From Thiomonas sp. FB-6 (lineage in GTDB: Bacteria; Pseudomonadota; Gammaproteobacteria; Burkholderiales; Burkholderiaceae_C), in contig NZ_KB898480.1 in the NCBI RefSeq assembly GCF_000377645.1, positions 1 to 64,000 of the forward strand: a stretch of DNA of 64,000 nucleotides, given 5' to 3'. The position numbers and the translations under genes are program-made. Of this stretch, positions 27,134 to 36,960 are shown piece after piece. Positions within the stretch are counted from its first letter, which is position 1. Each line of letters begins with the position of its first letter. The notes below the pieces were generated by a model. The model searched no databases and had not been told where the DNA came from. It worked only from the letters and a program-made list of their open reading frames with translations.

Positions 27134-28252
27134 TCAGCCCCCTCCCCGCCGCGCGCGCACGCCGGCGGCCAGGTCGTGCAGCAGCGCCAGGGTGTCTTCC
27201 CAGCCCAGGCAGGCATCGGTGATCGACACCCCCTCGCGCAGCGGCTGGCCGGGGCACAGGTCCTGCCGGCCTTCGTGCAGATGGCTCTCGACCATGACGC
27301 CGGCGATGCGACGCTCGCCGGCCGCGATGCGCCGCCCGATGTCGGCGGCCACCTCGATCTGGCGCCGCGGCTGCTTGGAGGAATTGGCGTGCGAGCAGTC
27401 GATCATCACCTGCTCGCGCAGCCCGGCACGGCGCAGCACCTGGCAGGCACCGTCGACCGCCGCGGCGTCGTAGTTGGGCTGGCGCCCGCCGCGCAGGATG
27501 ACGTGGCAGTCGGCATTTCCGCGGGTCTCGAAGATCGCGGCCACGCCCATCTTGGTCATGCCCATGAAGGCATGCGGCGCCCCGGCGGCCACCACCGCGT
27601 CGGCGGCCACCTGCACGCCGCCGTCGGTGCCGTTCTTGAAGCCCACCGGGCACGAAAGCCCCGAGGCCAGTTGCCGGTGGCTCTGGCTCTCCGTGGTGCG
27701 CGCTCCGATGGCGCCCCAGGCGATGAGGTCGCTGAAATACTGCGGCGACAGCAGGTCGAGGAATTCGGTGCCGGCCGGCACCCCCATGCCGCCGATCTGC
27801 AGCAGCAGTTCGCGCGCCCGGCGCAGGCCTTCGTTGATGCGAAAGCTGCCGTCCAGGCGAGGGTCGTTGATGAAGCCCTTCCAGCCCACCGTGGTGCGCG
27901 GCTTCTCGAAGTACACCCGCATCACCGGCAGCAGCGCGTCGCCCAGCGCGGGGCCTGCGTCGCGCAGGCGCGAGGCGTACTCCAGCGCCTGCGCGGCGTC
28001 GTGGATGGAACAGGGCCCGACGACCACGATCAGCCGGTCGTCGTCGCCACGCAGCACGCGCGCGATGTCCGCGCGCGCCTGCTCCACCAGTTGCTCCACC
28101 GCCGGCGTCACCGCCAGTTCCTCCAACAGCACCGCCGGCGACACCAGCGCGCGCACCGCGGCGATGCGCGTGTCGTCGATGCGCGTGGTGTCCAGCGTGG
28201 CCTCGGCCCGGCCGGCCTCGCTGTCGTGCCGGGGGTCGTCGATGCGGGTCAT
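27134..28252 (-). CDS. aroG: DAHP synthase, class I (first step of the shikimate pathway)
   Basis: 372 residues. Condenses phosphoenolpyruvate and erythrose 4-phosphate. Diagnostic segments: VVGPCSIHDAAQALEYA (metal-ligand cysteine), MRVYFEKPRTTVGWKG, GFKNGTDGG, MIDCSHANSSK and GVMVESHLHEGRQD. Belongs to the AroF/G/H type, which has an N-terminal allosteric region; whether Phe, Tyr or Trp inhibits cannot be told here. It is inserted between aspS and nudB, which are adjacent in many relatives. Confidence 0.95.
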   Translation of the reverse strand: MTRIDDPRHDSEAGRAEATLDTTRIDDTRIAAVRALVSPAVLLEELAVTPAVEQLVEQARADIARVLRGDDDRLIVVVGPCSIHDAAQALEYASRLRDAGPALGDALLPVMRVYFEKPRTTVGWKGFINDPRLDGSFRINEGLRRARELLLQIGGMGVPAGTEFLDLLSPQYFSDLIAWGAIGARTTESQSHRQLASGLSCPVGFKNGTDGGVQVAADAVVAAGAPHAFMGMTKMGVAAIFETRGNADCHVILRGGRQPNYDAAAVDGACQVLRRAGLREQVMIDCSHANSSKQPRRQIEVAADIGRRIAAGERRIAGVMVESHLHEGRQDLCPGQPLREGVSITDACLGWEDTLALLHDLAAGVRARRGGG

Positions 28253-28268
28253 GGCGGGGGCGGCCGGT

Positions 28269-30065
28269 TCAGGTGGGGGTGTCCTGGCGCAGGCGGATGT
28301 GCAGTTCGCGCAACTGGCGCTCGTCGACCGCGCTCGGGGCGTCGGTGAGCAGGCATTGCGCGCGCTGGGTCTTGGGGAAGGCGATGACGTCGCGGATACT
28401 GGCCGCGCCGGTCATCATGGTGACGATGCGGTCCAGCCCGAAGGCGATGCCGCCGTGCGGCGGCGCGCCGTATTGCAGCGCGTCGAGCAGGAAGCCGAAC
28501 TTGGCCCGCGCCTCCTCCTCGCCGATGCCCAGCGCGGTGAACACCTTGCGCTGCATGTCGGCACGGTGGATGCGCACCGAGCCGCCGCCGATCTCCCAGC
28601 CGTTGAGCACCATGTCGTAGGCCTTCGCCAGGCAGCGCCCGGGGTCGCTGGCCAGGTAGTCGACGTGCTCGTCCTTGGGCGCGGTGAAGGGATGGTGGCA
28701 GGCCACCCAGCGCTGCTCGTCGTCGTCGAACTCGAACATCGGGAAGTCCACCACCCACAGCGGCTTCCAGGCGTCCTCGAACAGGCCGGCGGCGCGGCCG
28801 AACTCGCTGTGGCCGATCTTCACGCGCAGCGCGCCCAGCGCGGCGTTGACCACCTTGGCGCGGTCGGCGCCGAACAGCAGCAGGTCGCCGTCGCGGGCTC
28901 CGCTGCGCTCGAGCAGCGCGGCGATGGCCGCGTCGTGCAGGTTCTTGACGATCGGCGACTGCAGGCCGTCGCGCCCGCGGGCGACCTCGTTGACCTTGAT
29001 CCACGCCAGGCCCTTGGCGCCGTAGATCTTGACGAAATCGGTGTAGGCGTCGATCTCGCTGCGGCTGATCTGGCCGCCGCCGGGAACGCGCAGCGCCACC
29101 ACGCGCCCGTCGTCCAGCGCGGCCGCGGCGCTGAACACCTTGAATTCCACCTCGCGCATGACATCGGTCAGCTCGGTGAACTCCATGCGCACGCGCAGGT
29201 CGGGCTTGTCCGAGCCGAAGCGCGCCATCGCCTCGGAATAGGGCATCACCGGGAAGGGTTCGGCCAGGCGCACGCCCAGCACCTCGGCGAACACGCCGCG
29301 GATCATCGGCTCGAACAGCCCGCGGATCTCGGTCTCGTCGAGGAAAGAGGTCTCGCAGTCGATCTGCGTGAACTCGGGCTGGCGGTCGGCGCGCAGGTCC
29401 TCGTCGCGGAAACACTTGGTGATCTGGTAGTAGCGGTCGAAGCCCGAGACCATCAGCATCTGCTTGAACAGCTGCGGCGACTGCGGCAGCGCGAAGAACT
29501 GCCCGGCGTTGACCCGGCTGGGCACCAGGTAGTCGCGCGCGCCTTCCGGCGTGCTCTTGGTGAGCATGGGCGTCTCGATGTCGATGAAGCCCTGGGCGTC
29601 CAGGTAGCGGCGCACGGCCATCGACACCCGATAGCGCAGCTTCAGGTTGTGCTGCATCTGCGGGCGCCGCAGGTCCAGCACCCGGTGGGTCAGGCGCGTG
29701 GTCTCCGACAGGTTGTCGTCGTCCAGCTGGAAGGGCAGCGCGGCCGAGGCGTTGAGCACCTGCAGCTCATGGCACAGCAGTTCGACCTTGCCCGAGCCCA
29801 GCGATGCGTTCTCGGTGCCCTGCGGGCGGGCGCGCACCAGGCCGCGCACCTGCACGCAGTATTCGTTGCGCACCCCCTCGGCCACCGCGAACATGGCGGC
29901 GCGGTCGGGGTCGCACACCACCTGCACCAGGCCCTCGCGGTCGCGCAGGTCGATGAAAATCACCCCGCCATGGTCGCGGCGCCGCTGCACCCAGCCGCAC
30001 AGGCTGATGGTTTGTCCGAGCAGGGCTTCGGTGACGGCGCCCAGGGTATGGCTGCGTAGGGTCAT
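28269..30065 (-). CDS. aspS: Aspartyl-tRNA synthetase
   Basis: 598 residues from ATG at 30065 ([17 protein letters not shown]); an in-frame TTG at 30077 adds four residues. N-terminal OB anticodon-binding fold ([22 protein letters not shown]), class II motif 2 ([21 protein letters not shown] in part), the bacterial GAD insertion, and motif 3 ([10 protein letters not shown]). Whether it is the discriminating enzyme or also charges tRNA-Asn cannot be judged reliably. Part of the fmdB-DUF502-aspS operon. Confidence 0.97.
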   Translation of the reverse strand: MTLRSHTLGAVTEALLGQTISLCGWVQRRRDHGGVIFIDLRDREGLVQVVCDPDRAAMFAVAEGVRNEYCVQVRGLVRARPQGTENASLGSGKVELLCHELQVLNASAALPFQLDDDNLSETTRLTHRVLDLRRPQMQHNLKLRYRVSMAVRRYLDAQGFIDIETPMLTKSTPEGARDYLVPSRVNAGQFFALPQSPQLFKQMLMVSGFDRYYQITKCFRDEDLRADRQPEFTQIDCETSFLDETEIRGLFEPMIRGVFAEVLGVRLAEPFPVMPYSEAMARFGSDKPDLRVRMEFTELTDVMREVEFKVFSAAAALDDGRVVALRVPGGGQISRSEIDAYTDFVKIYGAKGLAWIKVNEVARGRDGLQSPIVKNLHDAAIAALLERSGARDGDLLLFGADRAKVVNAALGALRVKIGHSEFGRAAGLFEDAWKPLWVVDFPMFEFDDDEQRWVACHHPFTAPKDEHVDYLASDPGRCLAKAYDMVLNGWEIGGGSVRIHRADMQRKVFTALGIGEEEARAKFGFLLDALQYGAPPHGGIAFGLDRIVTMMTGAASIRDVIAFPKTQRAQCLLTDAPSAVDERQLRELHIRLRQDTPT

Positions 30066-30147
30066 GATCGAGAGCAAATGAGGCTTTGGCGTTGCCGAAA
30101 GGAGTTTCGGGAGACTTGCGGCGCGAGGCGGCGCCGCGACGGCGGGG

Positions 30148-30789
30148 TCAGCGCGACGGAGCCTGCGCGGATGGCGGCAGCGGCGCGACCACTCCCATCG
30201 AGATCACGTATTTGAGCGCCTCGTCGACGCTCATCGAAAGTTCCACCACTTCGGCCCTGGGCACCATGAGGAAAAAGCCCGAGGTCGGGTTCGGCGTCGT
30301 GGGCACGTACACGCTGATGTGCTCGCCCGGCAGGTGCCGCGCCACCTCGCCCCCGGGCTGTCCGGTGACGAAGGCGATGGTCCAGCTCCCCGAGCGCGGG
30401 TACTGCACCATCACCGCCTGGCGGAAGGCGTTGCCGTTGCTGGAGAACAGCGTGTCGGAGACCTGCTTGACGCTGCTGTAGATGCTCTTGACGATGGGGA
30501 TGCGGGCGATCACCGAATCCCACTGACGCAGCCACCATTGGCCGACGAAGTTGGCCACCAGCAGCCCGGTCAGCAGGATGGCCGCGACCACCACGACCAC
30601 GCCCAGCCCGGGCGTGCGCGCCAGGTTGTCCAGCAGCGGCTGCAGCGAAGGCGCGACGGCATCCAGCGCGCCGATCACGGCGCGGAAAATGCCGTCGAAC
30701 ACCGACAGCAGCTGCCACAGCACCCAGATGGTGATGGTCAGCGGCAGCCAGACCAGCAATCCGGCGACGAACAGGTTTTTCAGGCGCAT
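30148..30789 (-). CDS. DUF502-family inner-membrane protein
   Basis: 213 residues from ATG at 30789. Two strong membrane helices (about 7-27, [20 protein letters not shown], and 62-82, [20 protein letters not shown]) are followed by a soluble domain with the conserved [19 protein letters not shown] and [17 protein letters not shown] segments. The function is unknown; plant homologues associate with Golgi membranes. Its fixed position between fmdB and aspS in betaproteobacteria is seen here too. Confidence 0.88.
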   Translation of the reverse strand: MRLKNLFVAGLLVWLPLTITIWVLWQLLSVFDGIFRAVIGALDAVAPSLQPLLDNLARTPGLGVVVVVAAILLTGLLVANFVGQWWLRQWDSVIARIPIVKSIYSSVKQVSDTLFSSNGNAFRQAVMVQYPRSGSWTIAFVTGQPGGEVARHLPGEHISVYVPTTPNPTSGFFLMVPRAEVVELSMSVDEALKYVISMGVVAPLPPSAQAPSR

Positions 30790-30851
30790 GCGCAGCTTTC
30801 GCGCGGCAACGTCGGTTGGGGGCGGCGGCGCGCGCCGATCGGGGGTGTTCT

Positions 30852-31166
30852 TCAGTGGCAGGCGCAGGACGCCCCGCAGGACGCCGCTGGCGCGGACTCG
30901 CCCGCCGTGGGCGTCGCCGCGGCCGTCGCCGCGGCGGGCGCGGCGGCCCCTGCGGCCGACTTGTCGGCGGTGGAGGCGCCCGAGCCGCCCTTGAAGTCGG
31001 TCGCGTACCAGCCCGAACCCTTGAGCTGGAAGCCCGCGGCGGTGACCTGCTTGTGCAGGGCGGCGGCGCCGCAGGCGGGGCAATCGCGCAACGGCGCGTC
31101 CGAAACCTTCTGCAGCGCGTCCAGGCTATGTCCGCAGGACTCGCAGCGGTATGCGTAGATGGGCAT
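30852..31166 (-). CDS. FmdB-family zinc-ribbon protein
   Basis: 104 residues. MPIYAYRCESCGHSLDALQKVSDAPLRDCPACG holds the two CxxC knuckles of the FmdB ribbon in pieces (CESC, CPAC). An Ala-rich linker leads to a cysteine-rich tail (SCGASCACH), which could add a metal site. The founding member was linked to control of formamidase and amidase genes; general role unknown. First gene of the operon through clsB. Confidence 0.9.
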   Translation of the reverse strand: MPIYAYRCESCGHSLDALQKVSDAPLRDCPACGAAALHKQVTAAGFQLKGSGWYATDFKGGSGASTADKSAAGAAAPAAATAAATPTAGESAPAASCGASCACH

Positions 31167-31308
31167 GACGAACTCCTGATGCGAAAACCGCTCGCCCGAC
31201 GACGTCGCGGGCTGGGGCCGACTTGTAGATGAAGGGAATGCGCACGGAATTCAAGGTCCGTGCCCGCACCCCCGGCGCCTGGGGCCCGGAGGTGCAAGAT
31301 TCGTGCCG

Positions 31309-31314
31309 ATTATA
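31309..31314 (-). promoter_or_regulatory. -10 box (TATAAT) for the fmdB operon
   Basis: Minus strand reads TATAAT, a perfect sigma-70 -10, about 143 bases upstream of the fmdB ATG. No good -35 is seen 17 bases further upstream, where the terminator stem of the neighbouring gene lies. Moderately supported. Confidence 0.45.
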
Positions 31315-31315
31315 G

Positions 31316-31341
31316 GGAAAACACCGCGGCGGGGGCCGCGG
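31316..31341 (-). terminator. Intrinsic terminator of the DUF4136 lipoprotein gene
   Basis: Minus strand: CCGCGGC-CCCC-GCCGCGG followed by TGTTTT. It lies 22 bases after the stop codon and immediately before the -10 of the fmdB operon, which insulates the two units. Confidence 0.75.
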
Positions 31342-31362
31342 GCGCCGACCCGTGAAACGCTC

Positions 31363-32013
31363 CTAGCGCGCCGGCTGCGGGTCGCGCACGAGGCGCCGGC
31401 CGCTGCCCTGCGGGAAATCCGCGAAGGCGGCCGCGGCGAGCTGCGCCGCCACCGGTCCGATACGCTGGTCGTAGCCGCCGATCACCGCGCTGCTGCGCCA
31501 CACCAACGCGCCGCTGGCCGCGTCGCGGATCTCCACCTCGAACACCCGTTCGTACCACGGCGGGGGCCACGACCAGCCGTGGTACCACCACGGATAGCCG
31601 TTGTAGATCCAGGCGCCGTCGGGCAGCAGGATCGGGGGCCCTGGAGGCGGCCAGGCGCTGGGGAAGCTGGCCTCGAAATCGACGTAGACGCGAAAGGCGT
31701 AGCGCGCGGTGTACGGAGCCGGGCTGCCCAGCAGCGGCACCATGCCGGCGCGGGTCATGGCGTCGAGCACGGCCGTGCGCAGCGCCTCGGCCTGCGGGCC
31801 CTCGGCATCGGCGGGGGCGGCCTGCAGTTGCACATGGGCGCCGACCAGCGCCTGCGGCGCGGGCTTGGGCGTGTCGACGTGGTAGGCGTTGACGTTCAGC
31901 GAGGCGCAACCGCCCAGCAGGCCGAGCAGCGCCAGCGCGCCGAGCAGCAGCAAGGCGCGCAGCGAGTACGCCGCGCCACGGGCAGGACCAGGAGTCGACA
32001 GCGAAGGATTCAT
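31363..32013 (-). CDS. DUF4136-family lipoprotein
   Basis: 216 residues. Signal peptide with a hydrophobic LLLLGALALLGLL core and lipobox LGGC (lipidated C36). The remainder fits DUF4136: RYAFRVYVDFEASFPS, a Trp/Pro/Tyr-rich loop (YPWWYHGWSWPPPWYER) and VEIRDAASGALVW. Probably outer-membrane attached; role unknown. Ends with its own terminator. Confidence 0.82.
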   Translation of the reverse strand: MNPSLSTPGPARGAAYSLRALLLLGALALLGLLGGCASLNVNAYHVDTPKPAPQALVGAHVQLQAAPADAEGPQAEALRTAVLDAMTRAGMVPLLGSPAPYTARYAFRVYVDFEASFPSAWPPPGPPILLPDGAWIYNGYPWWYHGWSWPPPWYERVFEVEIRDAASGALVWRSSAVIGGYDQRIGPVAAQLAAAAFADFPQGSGRRLVRDPQPAR

Positions 32014-32132
32014 GGGTCGGCACGCGCGGGACGGGAGCCCGCTGCGTCAGGAGCTACTGTACTCGCCCGGCGCGACCCTTGGCTTGCCACGGCCACGGCC
32101 TTCGGGGCCGGCGCGGGGCCCCGTGCCGCCTG

Positions 32133-33023
32133 TCAGCCCGCGCTGTCCAGCCAGGCCAGTGCCTGGCCTGCCGCGGGGGACGGCGCGCAGGGTTCGGGGT
32201 CGAAGGCCTTGTCGCCGTCCGGGTCGGGCAGGCCCTGCGCGCGCAGTCCGGCGAAGGGGTAGGCGCCGCGATCGAGCAGATGCGAAGGCACGACCCGCCC
32301 GAGCGCGCCGAACATGGACTCCAGGCGCCCGGGATATTGGCGCTCCCAGTCGCGCAGCAAGGCCGCCACCTGCTTGCGCTGCAGCTGTTCCTGGCTGCCG
32401 CACAGGGTGCAGGGGATGATGGGAAAGTTCCGGTGCGCGGCCCAGCGCGCCAGGTCGGCTTCCTCGACGTAGGCCAGCGGGCGGATGACCACGTGGCGCC
32501 CGTCGTCGCTGACCAGCTTGGGCGGCATGGCCTTGAGCTTGCCGCCGAAGAACAGGTTGAGCAGGAAGGTCTGCAGGATGTCGTCGCGGTGGTGGCCCAG
32601 CGCGATCTTGGTGGCGCCGAGTTCGCCGGCCACGCGGTACAGGATGCCGCGGCGCAGGCGCGAGCACAGGCTGCACATCGTGGCGCCCTCGGGAACCACG
32701 CGCTTGACCACCGAGTAGGTGTCCTGCTGCTCGATGTGGAAGGGTACGCCGCGGCCCTGCAGGTAGCGCGGCAGCACCTCTTCCGGAAAGCCCGGCTGTT
32801 TCTGGTCCAGGTTGACGGCGACGATGTCGAAGTCCACCGGCGCGCGCTCGCGCAGGCTGAGCAGCAGGTCGAGCAGCACGTGGCTGTCCTTGCCGCCGGA
32901 CATGCACACCATGACCTTGTCGCCGTCCTCGATCATGCCGAAGTCGCCGATGGCCTGCCCGACCAGGCGGTGCAGGCGCTTGGACAGCTTGTTCAACTCG
33001 TGCTCGTGCTTGCGCGGGTCCAT
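32133..33023 (-). CDS. ttcA: tRNA 2-thiocytidine-32 synthetase TtcA
   Basis: 296 residues from ATG at 33023. PP-loop [13 protein letters not shown], the [4Fe-4S] cysteine pair in [12 protein letters not shown] and the third cysteine in PCTLCGSQ, and [20 protein letters not shown], all typical of TtcA, which thiolates C32 of some tRNAs using ATP. Follows folB by 20 bases on the same strand. Confidence 0.96.
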   Translation of the reverse strand: MDPRKHEHELNKLSKRLHRLVGQAIGDFGMIEDGDKVMVCMSGGKDSHVLLDLLLSLRERAPVDFDIVAVNLDQKQPGFPEEVLPRYLQGRGVPFHIEQQDTYSVVKRVVPEGATMCSLCSRLRRGILYRVAGELGATKIALGHHRDDILQTFLLNLFFGGKLKAMPPKLVSDDGRHVVIRPLAYVEEADLARWAAHRNFPIIPCTLCGSQEQLQRKQVAALLRDWERQYPGRLESMFGALGRVVPSHLLDRGAYPFAGLRAQGLPDPDGDKAFDPEPCAPSPAAGQALAWLDSAG

Positions 33024-33043
33024 CGCGTCGCTCCGGAACGCGC

Positions 33044-33406
33044 TCAGCGCGCGGGGCGGTCCTGGGCGACCTCGATGCCCACGCCGTCGCAATCCGGAAA
33101 GATGTTGGGCTTGTCCACGCGCACGCGCACGCGGCGCACGCCTTCGAGCCCCAGCACGCGCTGCGCGATGCGCCCGGCCAGGGTCTCCAGCATGTTCACG
33201 TGGCCGTGGCCGACCTCCTCCAGCGCGATCGAGCGCAACAGGCGGTAGTCCAGCACGTGGGCCACGTCGTCGGCGGCCGGCAGCGACGGGGCATCGGGCA
33301 GCTCGGCGGCGATCGACACCAGCAGTTGCTGGCGCGAACGCAGTTCGTGCTCGAGGATGCCCACGCTGGCCTGCACGCGCAGGCGTTCGAGATACAGGGT
33401 ACGCAT
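33044..33406 (-). CDS. folB: Dihydroneopterin aldolase
   Basis: 120 residues from ATG at 33406, 2 bases after the upstream SDR stop codon. [21 protein letters not shown] has the family's glutamate, DYRLLRSIA carries the pterin-binding Tyr/Leu, and [19 protein letters not shown] the C-terminal strand with the catalytic lysine. Splits dihydroneopterin to hydroxymethyl-dihydropterin and glycolaldehyde in folate synthesis. Confidence 0.92.
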   Translation of the reverse strand: MRTLYLERLRVQASVGILEHELRSRQQLLVSIAAELPDAPSLPAADDVAHVLDYRLLRSIALEEVGHGHVNMLETLAGRIAQRVLGLEGVRRVRVRVDKPNIFPDCDGVGIEVAQDRPAR

Positions 33407-33408
33407 GG

Positions 33409-34221
33409 TCAGAAGGCGAAATCGCGGGAGCGCGGTTGCAGGTGCTGGCCGGCGTCCACCAGCAGCTCGCAGCCGCTGATGGCGGGGTTGCGCAGCGCGA
33501 ACAGCACGGCGTCGGCGACGTCCTCGGCGCGCGGCCCCTCGCCCAGCGGGCCGGCGGCCTGCAGTTCGCGCAGCCGCGCCTCGTCGATCAGCTCGCTGCC
33601 CAGGGTCATGCCCGGGGCCACGCCCACCACGCGCACATGCGGCGCCAGCGCCTGCGCCAGCAGGGTGTTGGCCTCGCGCAGCGCCGCCTTGCTCAGCGTG
33701 TACGAAAGGTGGTCGGGGTTCGGGTTCCACAGCTTCTGGTCGAGCAGGTTGACCACGCAGCCGCGCGCCCCGCGCCTGGCCACGTCCTCGTGCAGCGCGC
33801 GTGCCAGCAGCACCGGCGCGACGGTGTTGACGCGGTAGTGGCGCAGCGCCGCCTCGGCGCCGAAGTCGGCCACTGCGTCGTACTCGAACAGCGAGGCGTT
33901 GTTGACCAGGGCATCGACCCGCCCGAGGGCGCCGGCCGCGCGCGGCACCAGCTCGCGGGCCTGGGCCTCGTCGCCCAGTTCGGCGCCGAAGCTCTCGGCG
34001 CGGGCGCCCAGCGCGCGCAGGCACGCGCCCAGCTGCTCGGCCTCGTCGCGCGAACCCCGGTAGTGCAGCGCCAAATCCCAGCCGGCCTCGGCCAGGCGCA
34101 CGGCCACCGCGCGGCCGATGCGCCGCGCCGCGCCGGTGACCAGCGCCACCGGCCGCTGCGCGGCGGGGTCGCCGGCCGCGCCGGCAGCGCCGGACGCGGG
34201 GCTGGATGGAGCTTCGGACAT
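33409..34221 (-). CDS. folM: SDR oxidoreductase, probable dihydromonapterin/dihydrofolate reductase (FolM-like)
   Basis: 270 residues from ATG at 34221. Rossmann motif [13 protein letters not shown] (the ARR after TGA, as in pteridine reductases), NNASLFEYD, catalytic YTLSKAAL and VVGVAPGM. The TGAxRRIG and NNASxF variants, plus tight coupling to folB, point to the pteridine reductase branch (FolM). An ordinary SDR role is not excluded. The Ala-rich residues 1-27 are not conserved in the fold. Divergent from the methyltransferase gene by 24 bases. Confidence 0.7.
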   Translation of the reverse strand: MSEAPSSPASGAAGAAGDPAAQRPVALVTGAARRIGRAVAVRLAEAGWDLALHYRGSRDEAEQLGACLRALGARAESFGAELGDEAQARELVPRAAGALGRVDALVNNASLFEYDAVADFGAEAALRHYRVNTVAPVLLARALHEDVARRGARGCVVNLLDQKLWNPNPDHLSYTLSKAALREANTLLAQALAPHVRVVGVAPGMTLGSELIDEARLRELQAAGPLGEGPRAEDVADAVLFALRNPAISGCELLVDAGQHLQPRSRDFAF

Positions 34222-34232
34222 GGCGGCGAATC

Positions 34233-34238
34233 TACAAT
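34233..34238 (+). promoter_or_regulatory. -10 box (TACAAT) placing the start at or next to the midA ATG
   Basis: TCTACAATCG holds TACAAT 8 bases upstream of the ATG at 34246. Normal spacing puts the transcription start at about 34245-34246. A weak TTCGGA at 34213 is too close (14 bases) for a good -35. There is no ribosome site in the remaining bases, so the mRNA may be leaderless. Confidence 0.5.
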
Positions 34239-34245
34239 CGCGTCG

Positions 34246-35484
34246 ATGGAGCAAACGTGTAGTCTACCCCGCGAGCCGGCCGCCGCTCCGGCCGGCCAGG
34301 AGCAGCGCGCCGCCGGGCTGATGGAGCTGCTGCACCGCGAAATCGCCACGTCCGGCGGCTGGATCGGTTTCGACCGCTACATGCAGCTGGCGCTGTACCA
34401 GCCCGGGCTGGGCTATTACGCGGCCTCGCCCGGCGTGCTCGGCGCCTGGGGCGGCGCCAGCGACTTCATCACCGCCCCCGAGCTGTCGCCGTTGTTCGCG
34501 GCCACGCTGGCCCGCCAGCTGGGCGGGCTCGGCGCCTCGCTGGGCCTGCAACGCGTGGTGGAGTTCGGCGCCGGCAGCGCGGCGCTGGCCTGCGGCCTGC
34601 TGCGCGAACTGGCCGAGGCCGGGGCCTGGCTGCCCGAGGAATACGCCATCGTCGAAGTCTCCGCGGCGATGCGTGAGCGCCAGCAGGCGGCGGTGGCCGC
34701 GCTGCCGGCGGAACTGGCGCGGCGCGTGCGCTGGTGGGAAAGCCTTCCGCAGCGCTTCGACGCGCTGGTACTGGGCAACGAGGTGCTGGACGCGATGCCG
34801 GTGCGCCTGCTGCACCACACGCAGGCCGGCTGGGTGGAGCGAGGCGTGGGCCTGGACGCCGGCGGCGCTCTGGCCTGGAGCGAGCGCGAGCTGCCGCCGG
34901 GCTGCGAGCTGCGCCCCAGCCTGCGCCAGCTGCCGCCGGGCAGCGTCACCGAATGGCACGAGGCGGCCGAGGGCTTCATGCGCAGCCTGGGCGCGCACCT
35001 GGGCCGCGGCGTGGCGCTGCTGTTCGACTATGGCTTTCCGGCGCGCGAATACGACCATCCGCAGCGCACGGGCGGCACGCTGCGCTGCCACCGCGCCCAC
35101 CGTGCCCACGACGACCCGCTGTGGGAACCGGGGCTTTCGGACATCACCGCCCACGTCGACTTCAGCGCCATGGCGCGCGCCGCGCGCGAAGGCGGGCTGG
35201 ATCTGCTGGGCTACACCAGCCAGGCGCGCTTCCTGCTCAACGCCGGCCTGCTGGATCTGCTGGCCCCGCGCATGGCCGCCGGGGACGCAGCCTCGCTGCG
35301 CCTGGCCGCCGGCGTGCAGAAACTGCTGGGCGAGCACGAGATGGGCGAGCTGTTCAAGGTGCTGGCGGTCGGCCGAGGCGTGGACGCCCCGCTGGCCGGC
35401 TTCGCCCAGGGAGACCGCAGCGCCGCGCTGGACGACGCGCCCTCCCCGGACGCGCCGCCGCACGAGGCCGCGCCATGGGACTGA
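34246..35484 (+). CDS. SAM-dependent methyltransferase, MidA/NDUFAF7 (DUF185) family
   Basis: 412 residues. IGFDRYMQLALYQPGLGYYA, the FITAPELSPLFAATLARQL segment, VVEFGAGSAALACGLL (SAM motif I) and ALVLGNEVLDAMPVRL are the family signature. The mitochondrial member methylates an arginine of complex I; bacterial substrates are unknown. The C-terminal 25 residues are low complexity (DAPSPDAPPHEAAP). It overlaps the next gene by 10 bases, so they are coupled. Confidence 0.9.
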   Translation: MEQTCSLPREPAAAPAGQEQRAAGLMELLHREIATSGGWIGFDRYMQLALYQPGLGYYAASPGVLGAWGGASDFITAPELSPLFAATLARQLGGLGASLGLQRVVEFGAGSAALACGLLRELAEAGAWLPEEYAIVEVSAAMRERQQAAVAALPAELARRVRWWESLPQRFDALVLGNEVLDAMPVRLLHHTQAGWVERGVGLDAGGALAWSERELPPGCELRPSLRQLPPGSVTEWHEAAEGFMRSLGAHLGRGVALLFDYGFPAREYDHPQRTGGTLRCHRAHRAHDDPLWEPGLSDITAHVDFSAMARAAREGGLDLLGYTSQARFLLNAGLLDLLAPRMAAGDAASLRLAAGVQKLLGEHEMGELFKVLAVGRGVDAPLAGFAQGDRSAALDDAPSPDAPPHEAAPWD

Positions 35485-35666
35485 TCGGCTTCCTGCTCGG
35501 CAGCCTGGTGCTCAGCGCCCTGCTGCCCTGGCTGAGCAAGTTCGGCTTCGGCCGCATGCCCCTGGACCTGCGCTGGCGCATGTTCGGCAAGCCCTGGCTG
35601 CTGCCGCTGGGCTCGCTAAGCCTGCTGTGGCTGGGGCTGTGGCTGGTGGACCGCCTGCTGCGCTGA
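35475..35666 (+). CDS. DUF2905-like small membrane protein
   Basis: 63 residues with two hydrophobic helices (about 3-19 and 43-61) and between them LSKFGFGRMPLDLRW, which fits the 'SKLxLGRLPGDI' signature of DUF2905. The function is unknown. Its last 51 bases overlap the 3' end of the convergent MFS gene, so the second helix is encoded opposite that protein's tail. Confidence 0.75.
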   Translation: MGLIGFLLGSLVLSALLPWLSKFGFGRMPLDLRWRMFGKPWLLPLGSLSLLWLGLWLVDRLLR

Positions 35667-36890
35667 TTCCGCGCGCGCCGGCCAGATGCGCAGCGCCGCC
35701 ACGGCAATCAGCAGTTGCACCAGGATGACCAGGGCCACGCAGCCGGGCCAGCCGGCGTGCAGCCACACCACGCTGGGGGCGAAGGCCCCCACGCTGCCCC
35801 CGATGTAGTAGCACATCACGTACAGCCCCACCGCGCTGGAACGCGCCTGGCGCGCGAACACCGGAACCTGCGAGGTCGCCATGCTTTGCGCGATGAAGAC
35901 CCCGACCGAACTCAGGGTCAGGCCGATCACGATCAGCACCAGGCTCGACGCCAGGGTCAGCGCGATGCCCAGCACCGAACAGGCCACCGCGGCGAAGAAC
36001 ACCCGGCGCTGGCCGAAGCGCCAGGCCAGGCGCCCGGCCGGCGGCGTGACCAGCATGCCCACCAGGTACACGGTGAACAGCAGGCTGAGCTGGCGCAGGT
36101 CCAGCCCGTAGGGGGCGGCCGCCAGGTGGAAGCTGACGTAGGTGAAGCTGCACACCTGGGAGAACAGGATGCCGAATCCGATGGCGTAGCTGCCCAGCAG
36201 CAGCGGATTGCGCAGGTGCAGCGGCAGCCCGGCGAGGGATTCGCGCAGGCTGGTGGACGGACGAAAACGCGTCGAGGCGGGCAGCCACGCGGCGATCACC
36301 ACGGCGATGCCGGCATTGATCAGGCCCAGCAGCACGAAGGCGGACTGCCAGTCCCAGCGAGCGGTGGCCAGCCCGGCGATGAAACGCCCCAGGAAGCCCC
36401 CGGCGACCGAGCCGGAGATGTACAGCGCCGTCACCGACGGGATCTGCCCCGGCGGCCATTCCTCGCCGATGTACGCCACGGTGGCGGTGAAGATGCCGGG
36501 AATGCACAGCCCCTGCAGCAGGCGCCACAGCAGCAGGCCGTGCAGGGAGTGCGCGGTGGCCGCCAGCAGCGTGGTCAGGGCCAGCGCGCCCACCGACAAC
36601 AGCAGCACGCGGCGCCGCCCGAAGCGGTCCGAGACGCTGCCGGAGAAGGGAGCGGCCAGCGCCACCGCCAGGGTGGTGAAGGTGATGGTCAGGCTGAGTT
36701 CGGCGACGCCGGCGTGGAACACGCTTTGCAGCGAGGGCAGCAGGCCCTGCGTCACGTACATGGTGAAAAAGGCGCTCATGCCGGCGGCGACCACGGCGAC
36801 ACGGGCCCGCCACGACGGCGTGGCCGCGGGTGGGCGCATCAGCACCGCGGGCGGCGCAACGGAGGGCGAGACGGTGGGTGTGGCGGGCAT
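35616..36890 (-). CDS. MFS transporter (YnfM/arabinose-efflux type)
   Basis: 424 residues, 12 hydrophobic segments; SVSDRFGRRRVLLLS is the loop 2-3 signature, and QGLCIPGIFTATVAYIGEEW resembles YnfM-type permeases. The C-terminal tail (AESAQQAVHQPQPQPQQ) is hydrophilic and is the part overlapping the DUF2905 gene. Divergent from a LysR regulator, the usual arrangement for a regulated efflux pump. Substrate unknown. Confidence 0.9.
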   Translation of the reverse strand: MPATPTVSPSVAPPAVLMRPPAATPSWRARVAVVAAGMSAFFTMYVTQGLLPSLQSVFHAGVAELSLTITFTTLAVALAAPFSGSVSDRFGRRRVLLLSVGALALTTLLAATAHSLHGLLLWRLLQGLCIPGIFTATVAYIGEEWPPGQIPSVTALYISGSVAGGFLGRFIAGLATARWDWQSAFVLLGLINAGIAVVIAAWLPASTRFRPSTSLRESLAGLPLHLRNPLLLGSYAIGFGILFSQVCSFTYVSFHLAAAPYGLDLRQLSLLFTVYLVGMLVTPPAGRLAWRFGQRRVFFAAVACSVLGIALTLASSLVLIVIGLTLSSVGVFIAQSMATSQVPVFARQARSSAVGLYVMCYYIGGSVGAFAPSVVWLHAGWPGCVALVILVQLLIAVAALRIWPARAESAQQAVHQPQPQPQQA

Positions 36891-36960
36891 GCGCGACGCC
36901 GGCGCGCCGGGGCGCGCGGCGGAAATTCAGGCTGGGATGACCAGCATAGTCCCCGGCATT

